Assembly (NCBI GenBank): GCA_025963645.1
Contig: JAOQAI010000013.1
Span: 62,001 to 126,000 of the forward strand
Direction: 5' to 3'
Source of the DNA: Flaviaestuariibacter sp.
GTDB lineage: Bacteria; Bacteroidota; Bacteroidia; Chitinophagales; Chitinophagaceae
Length of the DNA stretch: 64,000 nt
A program made the translations under genes and the position numbers. Below are positions 47,079 through 56,197 of the stretch, piece by piece; position 1 is the stretch's first letter; each line of letters opens with the position of its first letter. The notes under the pieces were generated by a model. It saw nothing but the letters and a program-made list of their open reading frames with translations, ran no database searches and was not told the DNA's origin.

Positions 47079-47972
47079 ATGAAAAAGACCTGGCTCCTGC
47101 TTGCTGCTTACCTGTTTTCAATTACAGGTTTTGCCCAAACTGACAATACGCAAAATGCCTTGCTATGGAAAGTAAGTGGCAATGGCTTAGCAAAGCCTTC
47201 TTAACTGTTTGGCACCTATCATTTTCTCACCAATGCTTTTGTAGATACACTGCCGGCAGTAGGGCAGGCTTACGGTTCGGCTGATATGATTGTAGGAGAA
47301 ATGGTCATGGAGCCCTCCCTACAAAAAGAATTATTAGAAGCAACGCAACTGAAGGGCATCACCTTGAAAGAAGTATTGCCGGATACACTTTACACTAAAG
47401 TAGCGGCCTGGTTTTCGGCAAATGCCGGTATGGAACTGAGACAGCTTCATTCCTTCAGCCCGATGGTGGTAATGACGGTTGTAATGGCGGTAACCCAGCA
47501 GAAATATTTTCCTAATAAACCTGGAGAAGTGCAGCTGGATGACTATTTCCAGCAGCAAGGAAGGAAACAGGGTAAGAAAGTGAGGGGTTTGGAAACAATG
47601 GAAGTGCAAATCAATGCGCTGTTCAGGCAAATGAGTTTGCAGCGGCAGGTTGTTTTATTGAACGAGCTTTTTGGTCAGCAAAGCCTGCAGGAAATGATCG
47701 GTGTTATGAACAATGCCTACGTATCGCAGGACATGAACAAGCTGCGCCAGCTAATGTTCGAAGGCAGCTATACGCCAGGCGAATTGAAAGTATTGCTTAC
47801 TGACCGTAATGTTGCCTGGATGCGGCAATTGCCGGGATTAATGAAAGAGCACTCTCTTTTTGTAGCGGTTGGTGCCTTGCATCTTGTAGGAGAAGTTGGT
47901 CTGGTAGAGGCTTTGCGTGGTTTGGGCTACACGGTTGAGCCGGTTAAACTCCGGGGAGCTAATGTTCTATAA
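47079..47972 (+). pseudogene. TraB/GumN family protein with an internal stop
   Basis: Full length would be about 297 residues. The start (MKKTWLLLAAYLFSITGFAQ) is a signal peptide; residues 22-41 read TDNTQNALLWKVSGNGLAKP, then TAA at 47202-47204 where homologues have Tyr in the PSYLFGTYHF motif. The same frame continues with LFGTYHFLTNAFVDTLP, GEMVMEP and the C-terminal VAVGALHLVGEVGLVEALRG, all TraB/GumN hallmarks. One C-to-A change would explain it. The rest of the frame is clean, so the loss is recent, or the codon is read through. Confidence 0.87.
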
Positions 47973-48002
47973 AAGCATATGCAAAAGGCAAACGCGGCTT
48001 CC

Positions 48003-48458
48003 TCACTTTTTAAAGGCGCTCTCATAAACAGCGATCCATTTCTCCGGTGTCATTTTCGAAGCCAATTCACCAATCAAATCAAATGGTATCCGGTCAGGCT
48101 TTTTAAAGCGAATGCAACTTTTACCCATGTCTAACTTTCCAATATTGAGGTTTTCATAAGACTCTTCAAACCATTGCAGCAATTCAGGGCTTGCATACAA
48201 TCCCATGTGGTAAATAGCTATGAAATTTTTCTGGGAAGCGACACTTAAGAATGGTAATGCCTGTTTAGGATTGCAATGATAGCCCGGTGGGTAAAGGGAA
48301 TGGGGCACAACATACGTCAGGATGCCATAGCTCATGCCTTCCTCGAAACCCGGAGGCAGGTTTTTGATCATGGTAGTACGCAATTGGTTCATAGCAGCCT
48401 TTCTATCGGCAGGCAGTTCCGACATATATTGTTCCGGCGAGATGGCAGTGGATTGCAT
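48003..48458 (-). CDS. DUF1801 domain protein
   Basis: A 151-residue soluble protein: YMSELPADRKAAMNQLRTTM near 11-30 and GFEEGMSYGILTYVVP near 37-52 mark the YdhG/DUF1801 fold, related to frataxin-like iron chaperones. FLSVASQKNFIAIYHMGLY near 69-87 and MGKSCIRFKKPDRIPFDLIGELA near 110-132 complete it. Function in bacteria is not established. It is convergent with the TraB/GumN pseudogene (30-nt gap) and divergent from the MBL-fold gene. Confidence 0.87.
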   Translation of the reverse strand: MQSTAISPEQYMSELPADRKAAMNQLRTTMIKNLPPGFEEGMSYGILTYVVPHSLYPPGYHCNPKQALPFLSVASQKNFIAIYHMGLYASPELLQWFEESYENLNIGKLDMGKSCIRFKKPDRIPFDLIGELASKMTPEKWIAVYESAFKK

Positions 48459-48614
48459 TGTATTTTGGTTTCTATCAAAATTAAGGGTGTTTCGTAAGCT
48501 TGCTGATTGATGCCAAAATTTATTAGAGACCAGGTAAAATTCTCACTACCAATTATAAATATATTAAGGATGATACCTGTTGGGTCTGCCTTGCCCTTTG
48601 TACTTTCGCCGTCC

Positions 48615-49463
48615 ATGTCGCTTTTCATTACTTCACTCAACTCCGGCAGCAATGGCAATTGCTATTATATTGGTAATGAAAATGAGGCGGTGCTTGTTGA
48701 TGTTGGCATTTCCTGCCGCGAAGTAGAAAAGCGTCTGAAGGATTTGGGGCTTTCCATGCAAAAGGTAAAGGCAGTCTTCGTATCGCACGAACATTCTGAT
48801 CATATCCGGGGCTTGGGGATGCTTTCCAATAAATATGGGTTGCCCGTTTATATTACCGCACCTACACTTCGTAATGGCAGGCTTTATTTAAATAAAGAAC
48901 TGATTCGAGATTTCACCACGATGGCGCCCGTACAGGTTGGCGATCTGCTTATTACTGCCTTTCCTAAAATTCATGATGCGGCAGATCCTTATAGCTTTAC
49001 GGTTTCTTATAAACGTCTTAAAGTAGGCGTGTTTACCGATATCGGTGCACCCTGCGATCAGCTGGCGCGGCATTTCAGCCAATGCCATGCGGTGTTCCTG
49101 GAATCTAACTACGATACAACCATGCTGGATAAAGGCAATTATCCTTATTACCTGAAGTCCCGCATTCGTGGCGGTCAGGGGCATTTGTCCAACGACCAGG
49201 CGCTGGAGCTGTTCAGAAGCCACCGGTCACCCTCCCTCACGCACTTGTTATTATCACACTTATCCAAGAATAATAATTGCCCCAAGCTTGTTGAAGAATT
49301 ATTTGCGGCTCATGCCGAAGGCGTTCAGATCGTTATTGCTTCGCGGTATGCTGCCACGCCTGTTTATGAAATTACCGGAAGTAATGTGGTAGTTTCTAAA
49401 ATGCAATTACCGGTGGACAAACAACAAGCACAGCTATCTTTTTTTAAGAACACATCTCAATAA
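48615..49463 (+). CDS. MBL-fold metallohydrolase, WalJ/YycJ type
   Basis: A 282-residue metallo-beta-lactamase-fold enzyme. The zinc motif HEHSDH is near 60-65, preceded by SLNSGSNGNCYYIG (family start) and VDVGISCREVEKRL; later FTDIG, LESNYD and HLSKNN supply further ligands. WalJ/YycJ proteins have been described as 5'-3' exonucleases linked to mismatch repair or cell-wall signalling. ATG 48615 fits the family start and follows a TACTTTCG near-box by 6 nt; the in-frame start 36 codons earlier is before that box. Cytosolic, single-gene unit. Confidence 0.9.
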   Translation: MSLFITSLNSGSNGNCYYIGNENEAVLVDVGISCREVEKRLKDLGLSMQKVKAVFVSHEHSDHIRGLGMLSNKYGLPVYITAPTLRNGRLYLNKELIRDFTTMAPVQVGDLLITAFPKIHDAADPYSFTVSYKRLKVGVFTDIGAPCDQLARHFSQCHAVFLESNYDTTMLDKGNYPYYLKSRIRGGQGHLSNDQALELFRSHRSPSLTHLLLSHLSKNNNCPKLVEELFAAHAEGVQIVIASRYAATPVYEITGSNVVVSKMQLPVDKQQAQLSFFKNTSQ

Positions 49464-49649
49464 TTAAAAATACTTAGTTGTAGGTATTGGAATATCCAGG
49501 TTTTACGCTTACTCTTGCACTCCAATCCCAATCCTATCAATCGCCGGACTATTCTATTGCATGATTGCCATTGCTATTAATGGCTTTCCCCGGTAGATTC
49601 TAACCATTTGATACCAACACTGCGTTTAATCTTTTAAAAATTAATGTTT

Positions 49650-50051
49650 ATGAGAAAAATCCTCATGGGGTTAGTGCTGTTTTTTGCAGCTACTATCAGC
49701 GTCAATGCGCAACTTTCGTCCGAAAAAATTTACAAAGACTGGAGCAACCACATCGAAAGCAAAAACATTGTGGATGTGTCGTACCGGATTCTTAACTGCA
49801 ATGGTATTGACCAGGTGCATTTTTTGGTGTTCAATGAAAACATGATTGACCAGCAGGTGACTTTCACCGTTGAGATCAATGATGAGGCAAGCAAAGCAAA
49901 GATCGTTAAGGAAATTACGTTTGCAGCGGCAAAAGCTACGATCTACAAAGCTAATTGCGATACAAACAGCAAGACGGCTCACTTAAAGCTTACACTTCCA
50001 AAGGGGTATAATCCCAAAACGACTTCTGTAAAAGTCACTTTTAAACCATAA
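49650..50051 (+). CDS. Small exported protein, unknown function
   Basis: A 133-residue protein with a signal peptide ending SVNAQ at about 20. The mature part (KIYKDWSNHIESKNIVDVSY, VTFTVEINDEASKAKIVKEI, AHLKLTLPKGYNPKTTSVKV) is all beta and looks like one small Ig-like or fibronectin-type sandwich with a Cys pair (NCNG, ANCDT). It ends 9 nt before the giant surface protein and is probably co-transcribed with it. The ATG at 49650 is preferred over 49644 because it starts the signal peptide directly. Confidence 0.75.
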   Translation: MRKILMGLVLFFAATISVNAQLSSEKIYKDWSNHIESKNIVDVSYRILNCNGIDQVHFLVFNENMIDQQVTFTVEINDEASKAKIVKEITFAAAKATIYKANCDTNSKTAHLKLTLPKGYNPKTTSVKVTFKP

Positions 50052-50060
50052 ACCACTGTC

Positions 50061-53000
50061 ATGAGAAGAATTTTATCCTTTCTGCTCTTTTGCTGCTTGA
50101 TAGCTGTACAGCAGACGGCACAGGCCCAGGCTTGTAATACGCCGGTTATCAATTCCGTTTCGCCTAATACGGGCTATATCGGAAGCACTGTTGTGATTAA
50201 TGGCGCTAACTTTGACGCCAACCCGGCTAACAACCAGGTTTTCTTTGGCGCTACAAAAGCCAATATCATTTCCTCCAGTTTCAGCACACTTACTGTTACG
50301 GTACCGATAGGGACTACCTACGCACCTATCAGCGTTAAAAATGGTTGTGGTCTTATCAGTGCTTCTACCATTCCGTTCAACGGGATCTTCTGCGGCACCA
50401 ATATCACCTCTGACACTTATAATACCGTTAGCTACTCAGCTAATGTTTCCGGTGGCTACCAGATGCTCTCGCAGGATATGGACCTTGATGGTAAACCGGA
50501 TGTATTGGTTTGCGGCTTTACTACTAATAAAGTATCTATCATGCGCAACCTTAGTACGCCTGGTAACTTCGACTTTGCCACAAAGTTTGATTTAGACTTT
50601 TCCGGGGCCACCCGTTGCATTGCCCCAGCCGACTATGATGGCGATGGTAAAATCGACCTGATTGTTGTGGATAATGGCATCAACGGTGTTCGGATATTCC
50701 GCAACACATCCGTGCCGAACGCTTTGAGTTTCGCCACATCTACTACTATTCCTAACATTGGCGGCTACCAATGCGCAGCCGGCGATTTAAACAACGATGG
50801 AAAACTGGATCTTGTGGTAGGATCGGGTAGTGATGTTATCACTTTCCGCAACACCTCCACTGCGGGTAATATTTCTTTTGTGCAATCTACCTCTATAAAT
50901 GTGGGTGGATTTGTAACAGGCTTAGTCGTAACAGATGTGGATGGTGATGGCGTAAAAGATATTGGTACCGCTGATGCCAGTGGAAATAAAGCCATTGCAG
51001 TTCGTAACACTACTACTGCAAATGCGACGACCTTCTCTTTCGGCGCTTTACAATCCTATACAACCGGCGATTATCCATACCGCTTGTTTGTAGGTGATTT
51101 CGATAAAGATGGAAAAATTGATTTCGTTACAAATGACCACAGTGGCGCCACTGTTTCTGTATTTCGCAATACATCTTCTCAAGGTGCCATTTCATTTGAA
51201 AACCGTGTCGTGTTGTCTAGCCCTTCTTCCAACTACCGCATTGGTGTAGGTGATGCTGATGGAGACGGTCGTCCGGATATTGTGACCAAATCAAGTGGAG
51301 AGAATCTATTCTCTGTTTATAAGAATGTGAGCACTGGTGCAGGTAATATCGCTTTTAACGACCGTCTTGACTATCCTGGTCAAGCGGAGGTGAGTGGTGT
51401 GGTTATCGCTGATCTCGATGGCGATTATGTACCGGATATCTCTACCAGCGGAACAGGTTATAATACCTTACGGGTGCATCGTAATAACAGCACGGTAACA
51501 GATAATACGCTGCCAACGGCAAGCTGCAAAAATATTATTGCAGGCCTGAATCCAAATGGCACGGTTACCATTACTGCTCAAATGATCGATAATGGAAGTA
51601 GTGATGCCTGCGGTATTGCTTCTTTAAAGATTAACAATGGTGATTCTGTTACGTTTACATGCCAGAACCTGGGAGCTAACTCTGTAACATTAAAGGTGAC
51701 AGACCGGGCGGGTAATGTAAGCACTTGTACAGCCATCGTAACCGTAGCACAAGCTGCTATTATCGTTGCTGGCCAATCTACAGTTTGCCAAGGTCAATCT
51801 GTTCCACTTACGGCTAACTTAGGTGACAGTTACCAATGGTTCAAGAATGGAGTTGCTATAACTGGGGCTACTTCTCAGAACTATACTGCAACCACTACAG
51901 GTAACTATACGGTAAGCGTTACTAACGCTGGCGGTTGTTCTGGTACTTCTGCATCTACTGCCGTTACCATTACTGAAAACCCAACGATCTCCGTTACGGC
52001 ATCCGGTTCAACGGATCTTTGCCAGGGTAACACAGTAACCTTAACTGCCGGCGCTGCCAGCTTCTATTCCTGGAGCAATGGTGCGGGTACGCAATCCATT
52101 ACTGTGGGTACGGCTGGTTCATATACAGTAAGTGTGTTTGATGCTAACGGCTGTTCCGCCACATCATCGCCTGTTGTTGTAACGATTAAGGCTGGGGCTC
52201 TACCAACAGCTTCTATCACTGCCAGCGGCGCTACTTCTTTCTGCCAGGGCGAAAGCGTGGTATTGACAGCAGCAGCAGCCAATAGCTATGAGTGGAGCAA
52301 CGGCGCTACTTCTCAGTCAATTACCGCGTCACAAAGCGGTAGTTATTCCGTAAAGGTGACCAATGCAGATGGCTGCTTCACTACATCAGCTCCAACAGCT
52401 GTTATCGTAAAAGAAAAGCCAACCGTTAATGCGGGCCAGGATGTTACCATGTGTAATACGCCAACCCAGCTAAATGCAGTAGGCGCCAGCGCCACTCCTC
52501 CGGCACCGGTCAATACAACTTTATGTTTGTTTGACGCACCGGGTGGTAATGGTAACTGCCAGTTTGGTACTGACCTGTGTAATGATGGTTACACATTTTT
52601 ATCAAGTGGCAACTACTCTGCTACAACTACAGCAGGTAGCGCTAGCACAATTACCTTTAAGATTTACTATACTTGTTCAGAAGCCACTTTCAACTTCCGC
52701 TTGAATGGTAATATTGTGGGTTCTTTCACAGAGAATGGAAGCGGATGCACTTGTGCCGCTAGCGGTCAGGGTACCTATCCTCGTACCTTTACATTTAATG
52801 CCGCTCAGTTCCAGCAATTCTGGAATAGTGGCTCGAATACCTTGAGTGTGGACTTTTCTGCTCCGGGACAACAAGTGGCGCTTTCTGGGATCACTGCTAC
52901 AATAGCTTCTCCCGGTGCTACTTATAGCTGGTCACCAGCAGCAGGTCTAAGCAATGCATCCATTGCTAACCCGATTGCCAATCCAACTACAACTACAACC

Positions 53001-55079
53001 TACACCGTAACCTACGCATTAGGCAATGGTTGCTTTGCAACTGATAATGTAGTAGTGAACGTTCAATGCAACCTGCCGCCAGTTGCCCGTTGCAAGCCGG
53101 TAATAGTAAATGCAAACCCTCTGACATGCAAGGGTAGTGCGACTATAAATCAGTTTAACAATGGTTCTTCTGATCCTGATGGAGATGCCATGACGTTTAG
53201 CATTTCACCTGCTGGACCTTACGCTATCGGAACGACTCAGGTTACATTAACTGTAACAGATTCAAAAGGTGCCAGCAGTTCGTGCGTCACTACTATTACC
53301 GTTAGAGATGTAAATGGTCCTGCCATTACGCTTCCTGCTGGTATCACTGTCGCTGCTCCTGCAGGTCAGTGTCAAACTGCCGCCGCTAACGTAACCTTAG
53401 GAACTGCCACTGCGCTTGATTGTTCCGGCGTTGCTTCAATAACTAATAATGCGCCATCTGTTTATCCGGTCGGTGCAACAATTGTTACATGGACAGCTAC
53501 CGATAATTTAGGTAACATAAGCCAGGCTGTGCAAGCCGTAAATGTAGTCAGCAATGATCCGCCGGTATTGGCTACAGCACCTTCAATTGTAGCCGGTGCT
53601 TGTACTGCCATTAACGTTGTTGCGCCAGCTGCCACAAATCTATGTGGAAGCAATAGCGAATGCATAACGGACAAAATCGATAGCTATGCCACCGGCAATG
53701 TCAGCGGTCAATCGCCAAGATGGACGCCGTGGGATGGCGGGGAAAGTGCTATCGTGTCGACTGCACAGGCATTCAGCGCACCAAATAGCGTAAGAGTGTC
53801 TGACTTCCAGGATCAATTGTTCCTTTTGGGTAATAAGTCTTCAGGTAAATGGACACTTAGCTGGAAAATGTATATTCCTGCAGGTCGCGTTGCCTATTAC
53901 AACACCCAACGTTTTGAAACACCAGGACTTGAGTGGGGGCAACAGGTTTACTTCAACCAGAATGACTCAGGAATTCTCCAGGCGGCTGGTTCGAATATTC
54001 CGTTCACCTACGTTCGTGGTCAATGGATGGATGTGAAACAAACATTCAACCTGGATGCTGATCAAACAACTTTATCCATTAATGGAGTAGCTGTTCACAC
54101 ATGGCAGTTCTCTAAACTGATAAACGGCAACCCTGGTTCGAAGCAAATTGGAGCCATTGACTTCTTTGGCGCTAACGGAAATGGCAATAACGCCGTTTAC
54201 TTTATCGATGATATTTCCTTCTGCGGTGGCAATGATCCGGTTGTAACAGGTTCTCGCAGCGATGCGCTTCCACTTACAGCATCTTATCCTGTTGGAACAA
54301 CGACCATCACCTGGACGGCTACCGGCGGAAATGGTGCTTCGTCAGCTACTATGCAGACAGTAACTGTGGCTCCATTGCCAACAGCTGCTATTGCAGTAAC
54401 CCGTTCCAACACCACGTTCACTGGCTTGGATAACAATACCATTGCATTAGGTTATGGCGCACAAACGCTTACACTCACAGCAAGCGGTGGCGGCTCTTAT
54501 ACCTGGAGCACTGGCGCCACTACGGCTGTTATCAATGTCAGCCCAACGGCTACAACTACCTATACTGTAACGGTGACTGATCAGTATGGTTGCAAAAGCA
54601 ATAAATCGGTAACGATCACTGTAATTGATGTTCGTTGTGGTAATAAGATGGACAAAGTGTTGGTATGCCATAAGACAGGCAGCGCTAAAAATCCATGGAA
54701 TCAGATCTGCATCAGTCCGAATGCAGTGGCTACCCATCTTGGTAACGGAGGGTATTTGGGAACTTGTAATGTGGCTTCGGTTACTGCTCGTGAAGGCATT
54801 ACGAAGCCTGTGGCAGAGGAAGTAAAAGCCACAGTGCTTAGCTATCCAAATCCAAGCCGCGGTTTAGTAAATGTTCGCCTGAACAGCTTTGCTGCCGGTA
54901 AGGTAGTGATCCAGGTATTGGACGGCAATGGCAAGGCAATCGCTACGCACCAGACCACGGTTTCCTACAAAGTGGAAGACCTGACGCTGGACCTGTCGCA
55001 CTTGTCTTCCGGTGTTTACAATCTGAAAGTAAGCGGTGGTAAAGATGTTCGCTACTCCAAAGTAGTGATCGTTCGCTAA
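50061..55079 (+). CDS. Giant T9SS-secreted surface protein with TIG, FG-GAP, Ig-like and HYR domains
   Basis: A 1672-residue exported protein. Signal peptide 1-23 (TAQAQ). An IPT/TIG domain (INSVSPNTGYIGSTVVINGA) lies near 28-115. Seven FG-GAP/VCBS Ca-binding blades follow (DLDGKPDV, DYDGDGKIDL, DLNNDGKLDL, DVDGDGVKDI, DFDKDGKIDF, DADGDGRPDI, DLDGDYVPDI), making one beta-propeller to about 480. Then Ig-like repeats with CQG...SW/WSNG motifs (about 565-830), HYR domains (about 1015-1190) and a concanavalin-like block (about 1210-1390). The last 80 residues (LSYPNPSRGLVNVRL, LSSGVYNLKVSGG) are a type-A T9SS signal. It is probably an adhesin; ligand unknown. Confidence 0.92.
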   Translation: MRRILSFLLFCCLIAVQQTAQAQACNTPVINSVSPNTGYIGSTVVINGANFDANPANNQVFFGATKANIISSSFSTLTVTVPIGTTYAPISVKNGCGLISASTIPFNGIFCGTNITSDTYNTVSYSANVSGGYQMLSQDMDLDGKPDVLVCGFTTNKVSIMRNLSTPGNFDFATKFDLDFSGATRCIAPADYDGDGKIDLIVVDNGINGVRIFRNTSVPNALSFATSTTIPNIGGYQCAAGDLNNDGKLDLVVGSGSDVITFRNTSTAGNISFVQSTSINVGGFVTGLVVTDVDGDGVKDIGTADASGNKAIAVRNTTTANATTFSFGALQSYTTGDYPYRLFVGDFDKDGKIDFVTNDHSGATVSVFRNTSSQGAISFENRVVLSSPSSNYRIGVGDADGDGRPDIVTKSSGENLFSVYKNVSTGAGNIAFNDRLDYPGQAEVSGVVIADLDGDYVPDISTSGTGYNTLRVHRNNSTVTDNTLPTASCKNIIAGLNPNGTVTITAQMIDNGSSDACGIASLKINNGDSVTFTCQNLGANSVTLKVTDRAGNVSTCTAIVTVAQAAIIVAGQSTVCQGQSVPLTANLGDSYQWFKNGVAITGATSQNYTATTTGNYTVSVTNAGGCSGTSASTAVTITENPTISVTASGSTDLCQGNTVTLTAGAASFYSWSNGAGTQSITVGTAGSYTVSVFDANGCSATSSPVVVTIKAGALPTASITASGATSFCQGESVVLTAAAANSYEWSNGATSQSITASQSGSYSVKVTNADGCFTTSAPTAVIVKEKPTVNAGQDVTMCNTPTQLNAVGASATPPAPVNTTLCLFDAPGGNGNCQFGTDLCNDGYTFLSSGNYSATTTAGSASTITFKIYYTCSEATFNFRLNGNIVGSFTENGSGCTCAASGQGTYPRTFTFNAAQFQQFWNSGSNTLSVDFSAPGQQVALSGITATIASPGATYSWSPAAGLSNASIANPIANPTTTTTYTVTYALGNGCFATDNVVVNVQCNLPPVARCKPVIVNANPLTCKGSATINQFNNGSSDPDGDAMTFSISPAGPYAIGTTQVTLTVTDSKGASSSCVTTITVRDVNGPAITLPAGITVAAPAGQCQTAAANVTLGTATALDCSGVASITNNAPSVYPVGATIVTWTATDNLGNISQAVQAVNVVSNDPPVLATAPSIVAGACTAINVVAPAATNLCGSNSECITDKIDSYATGNVSGQSPRWTPWDGGESAIVSTAQAFSAPNSVRVSDFQDQLFLLGNKSSGKWTLSWKMYIPAGRVAYYNTQRFETPGLEWGQQVYFNQNDSGILQAAGSNIPFTYVRGQWMDVKQTFNLDADQTTLSINGVAVHTWQFSKLINGNPGSKQIGAIDFFGANGNGNNAVYFIDDISFCGGNDPVVTGSRSDALPLTASYPVGTTTITWTATGGNGASSATMQTVTVAPLPTAAIAVTRSNTTFTGLDNNTIALGYGAQTLTLTASGGGSYTWSTGATTAVINVSPTATTTYTVTVTDQYGCKSNKSVTITVIDVRCGNKMDKVLVCHKTGSAKNPWNQICISPNAVATHLGNGGYLGTCNVASVTAREGITKPVAEEVKATVLSYPNPSRGLVNVRLNSFAAGKVVIQVLDGNGKAIATHQTTVSYKVEDLTLDLSHLSSGVYNLKVSGGKDVRYSKVVIVR

Positions 55080-55100
55080 TATTGCTTAATTGGTTATTAT

Positions 55101-55134
55101 AAAAACAGCCCCTCTTGCAGGGGCTGTTTTTATT
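55101..55134 (+). terminator. Terminator after giant surface-protein gene
   Basis: A 13-bp stem (aaaaacagcccct with aggggctgttttt), loop cttgc, then atttac. The A/T flanks are symmetric, so it can act in both directions. Confidence 0.9.
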
Positions 55135-55171
55135 TACAGATAGTCGTGCAGTTTGCTCAAGTAATGTGCAT

Positions 55172-55199
55172 AAAAAAAAGCCTTCCATAAGAAGGCTTT
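55172..55199 (-). terminator. Terminator after transketolase gene (minus strand)
   Basis: On the minus strand, aaagccttc and gaaggcttt pair around a 5-nt loop and are followed by a run of T. It lies 20 nt past the transketolase stop, facing the other terminator. Confidence 0.88.
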
Positions 55200-55218
55200 A
55201 AAGAGGTGAACAAAGAAC

Positions 55219-56175
55219 TTACCCTTTCCGGCTGATCACTTTTTCCGCTGCAGCAATAATATCAGGAATATCTAAGCCATACTTTTTCATCAATTGATCC
55301 GGGGTGCCGCTTTCACCAAAAGTATCTTTCGTACCAACATATTCAATGGGTATAGGAAAGTGTTTGGCGGCTACCTGTGCAATGGCATCACCTAATCCGC
55401 CAATGATATTATGTTCTTCAGCAGTGACCGCGCAACGTGTTTTTTTGATGGAAGCCAGTACCGCTTCTTCATCCAACGGCTTTATGGTATGAATATTAAT
55501 TACTTCAACGCTTAATCCTTTTTCTTGTAGTGCAGCGCCGGCTTGAATAGCATTCCAAACCAAATGCCCGCAAGCAAAAATGGTAACATCCGTCCCTTCA
55601 GAAAAGGTTTGCGCTTTACCAATAACAAAATCATTTTCTTTGGTGAACATGGGCCAAGCCGGACGGCCAAAACGCAGGTATACCGGTCCGTGATAATCAG
55701 CAATGGCAATGGTTGCGGCCTTGGTTTGAGCGTAATCGCAAGGCACAATTACCGTCATGCCCGGCAGCATTTTCATCAGGCCAATATCTTCCAGTATCTG
55801 GTGCGTGGCGCCATCTTCTCCCAGCGTAACGCCGGCATGAGACGCACAGATCTTTACGTTCTTATCGCTATAGGCCACACTCTGGCGAATCTGGTCATAG
55901 ACCCTTCCCGTGGAAAAATTGGCAAACGTGGTTGTATATGGAATCTTTCCACCAATGGTCAAGCCGGCAGCTATGCCAATCATATTTGCTTCTGCTATGC
56001 CTACCTGTATAAAACGCTCAGGAAACTCTTTGATAAACTGCTGTAGTTTCAAAGACCCAGCAAGGTCAGCGGTTAAAGCCACTACATCTTTGTTCGTGCG
56101 AGCCACTTCTACAATGCCATCGCCAAAACCGCTGCGGGTATCTTTCTTTCCGGTAGATTGAATGTCTTTTAACAT
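55219..56175 (-). CDS. Transketolase C-terminal subunit
   Basis: A 318-residue protein with only the pyrimidine-binding (PYR) and C-terminal domains of transketolase: TRSGFGDGIVEVARTNKDVV, FIQVGIAEANMIGIAAGLTIGG with the catalytic Glu that binds the thiamine ring, FANFSTGRVYDQIRQSVAYS and GATHQILEDIGLMK. The N-terminal diphosphate-binding half must come from a separate gene, as in many Bacteroidota and archaea, but none lies next to it here. The holoenzyme transfers two-carbon units in the pentose phosphate pathway. ATG 56175 follows a perfect TATATTTG by 4 nt. Confidence 0.92.
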   Translation of the reverse strand: MLKDIQSTGKKDTRSGFGDGIVEVARTNKDVVALTADLAGSLKLQQFIKEFPERFIQVGIAEANMIGIAAGLTIGGKIPYTTTFANFSTGRVYDQIRQSVAYSDKNVKICASHAGVTLGEDGATHQILEDIGLMKMLPGMTVIVPCDYAQTKAATIAIADYHGPVYLRFGRPAWPMFTKENDFVIGKAQTFSEGTDVTIFACGHLVWNAIQAGAALQEKGLSVEVINIHTIKPLDEEAVLASIKKTRCAVTAEEHNIIGGLGDAIAQVAAKHFPIPIEYVGTKDTFGESGTPDQLMKKYGLDIPDIIAAAEKVISRKG

Positions 56176-56179
56176 GGCG

Positions 56180-56187
56180 CAAATATA
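56180..56187 (-). promoter_or_regulatory. Bacteroidota -7 box for transketolase half, TATATTTG
   Basis: Perfect TAnnTTTG on the minus strand, 4 nt before ATG 56175. It places transcription start at or beside the start codon and lies in the 22-bp gap after galE, so this gene can be expressed apart from galE. Confidence 0.55.
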
Positions 56188-56197
56188 GGGTGAGGTA

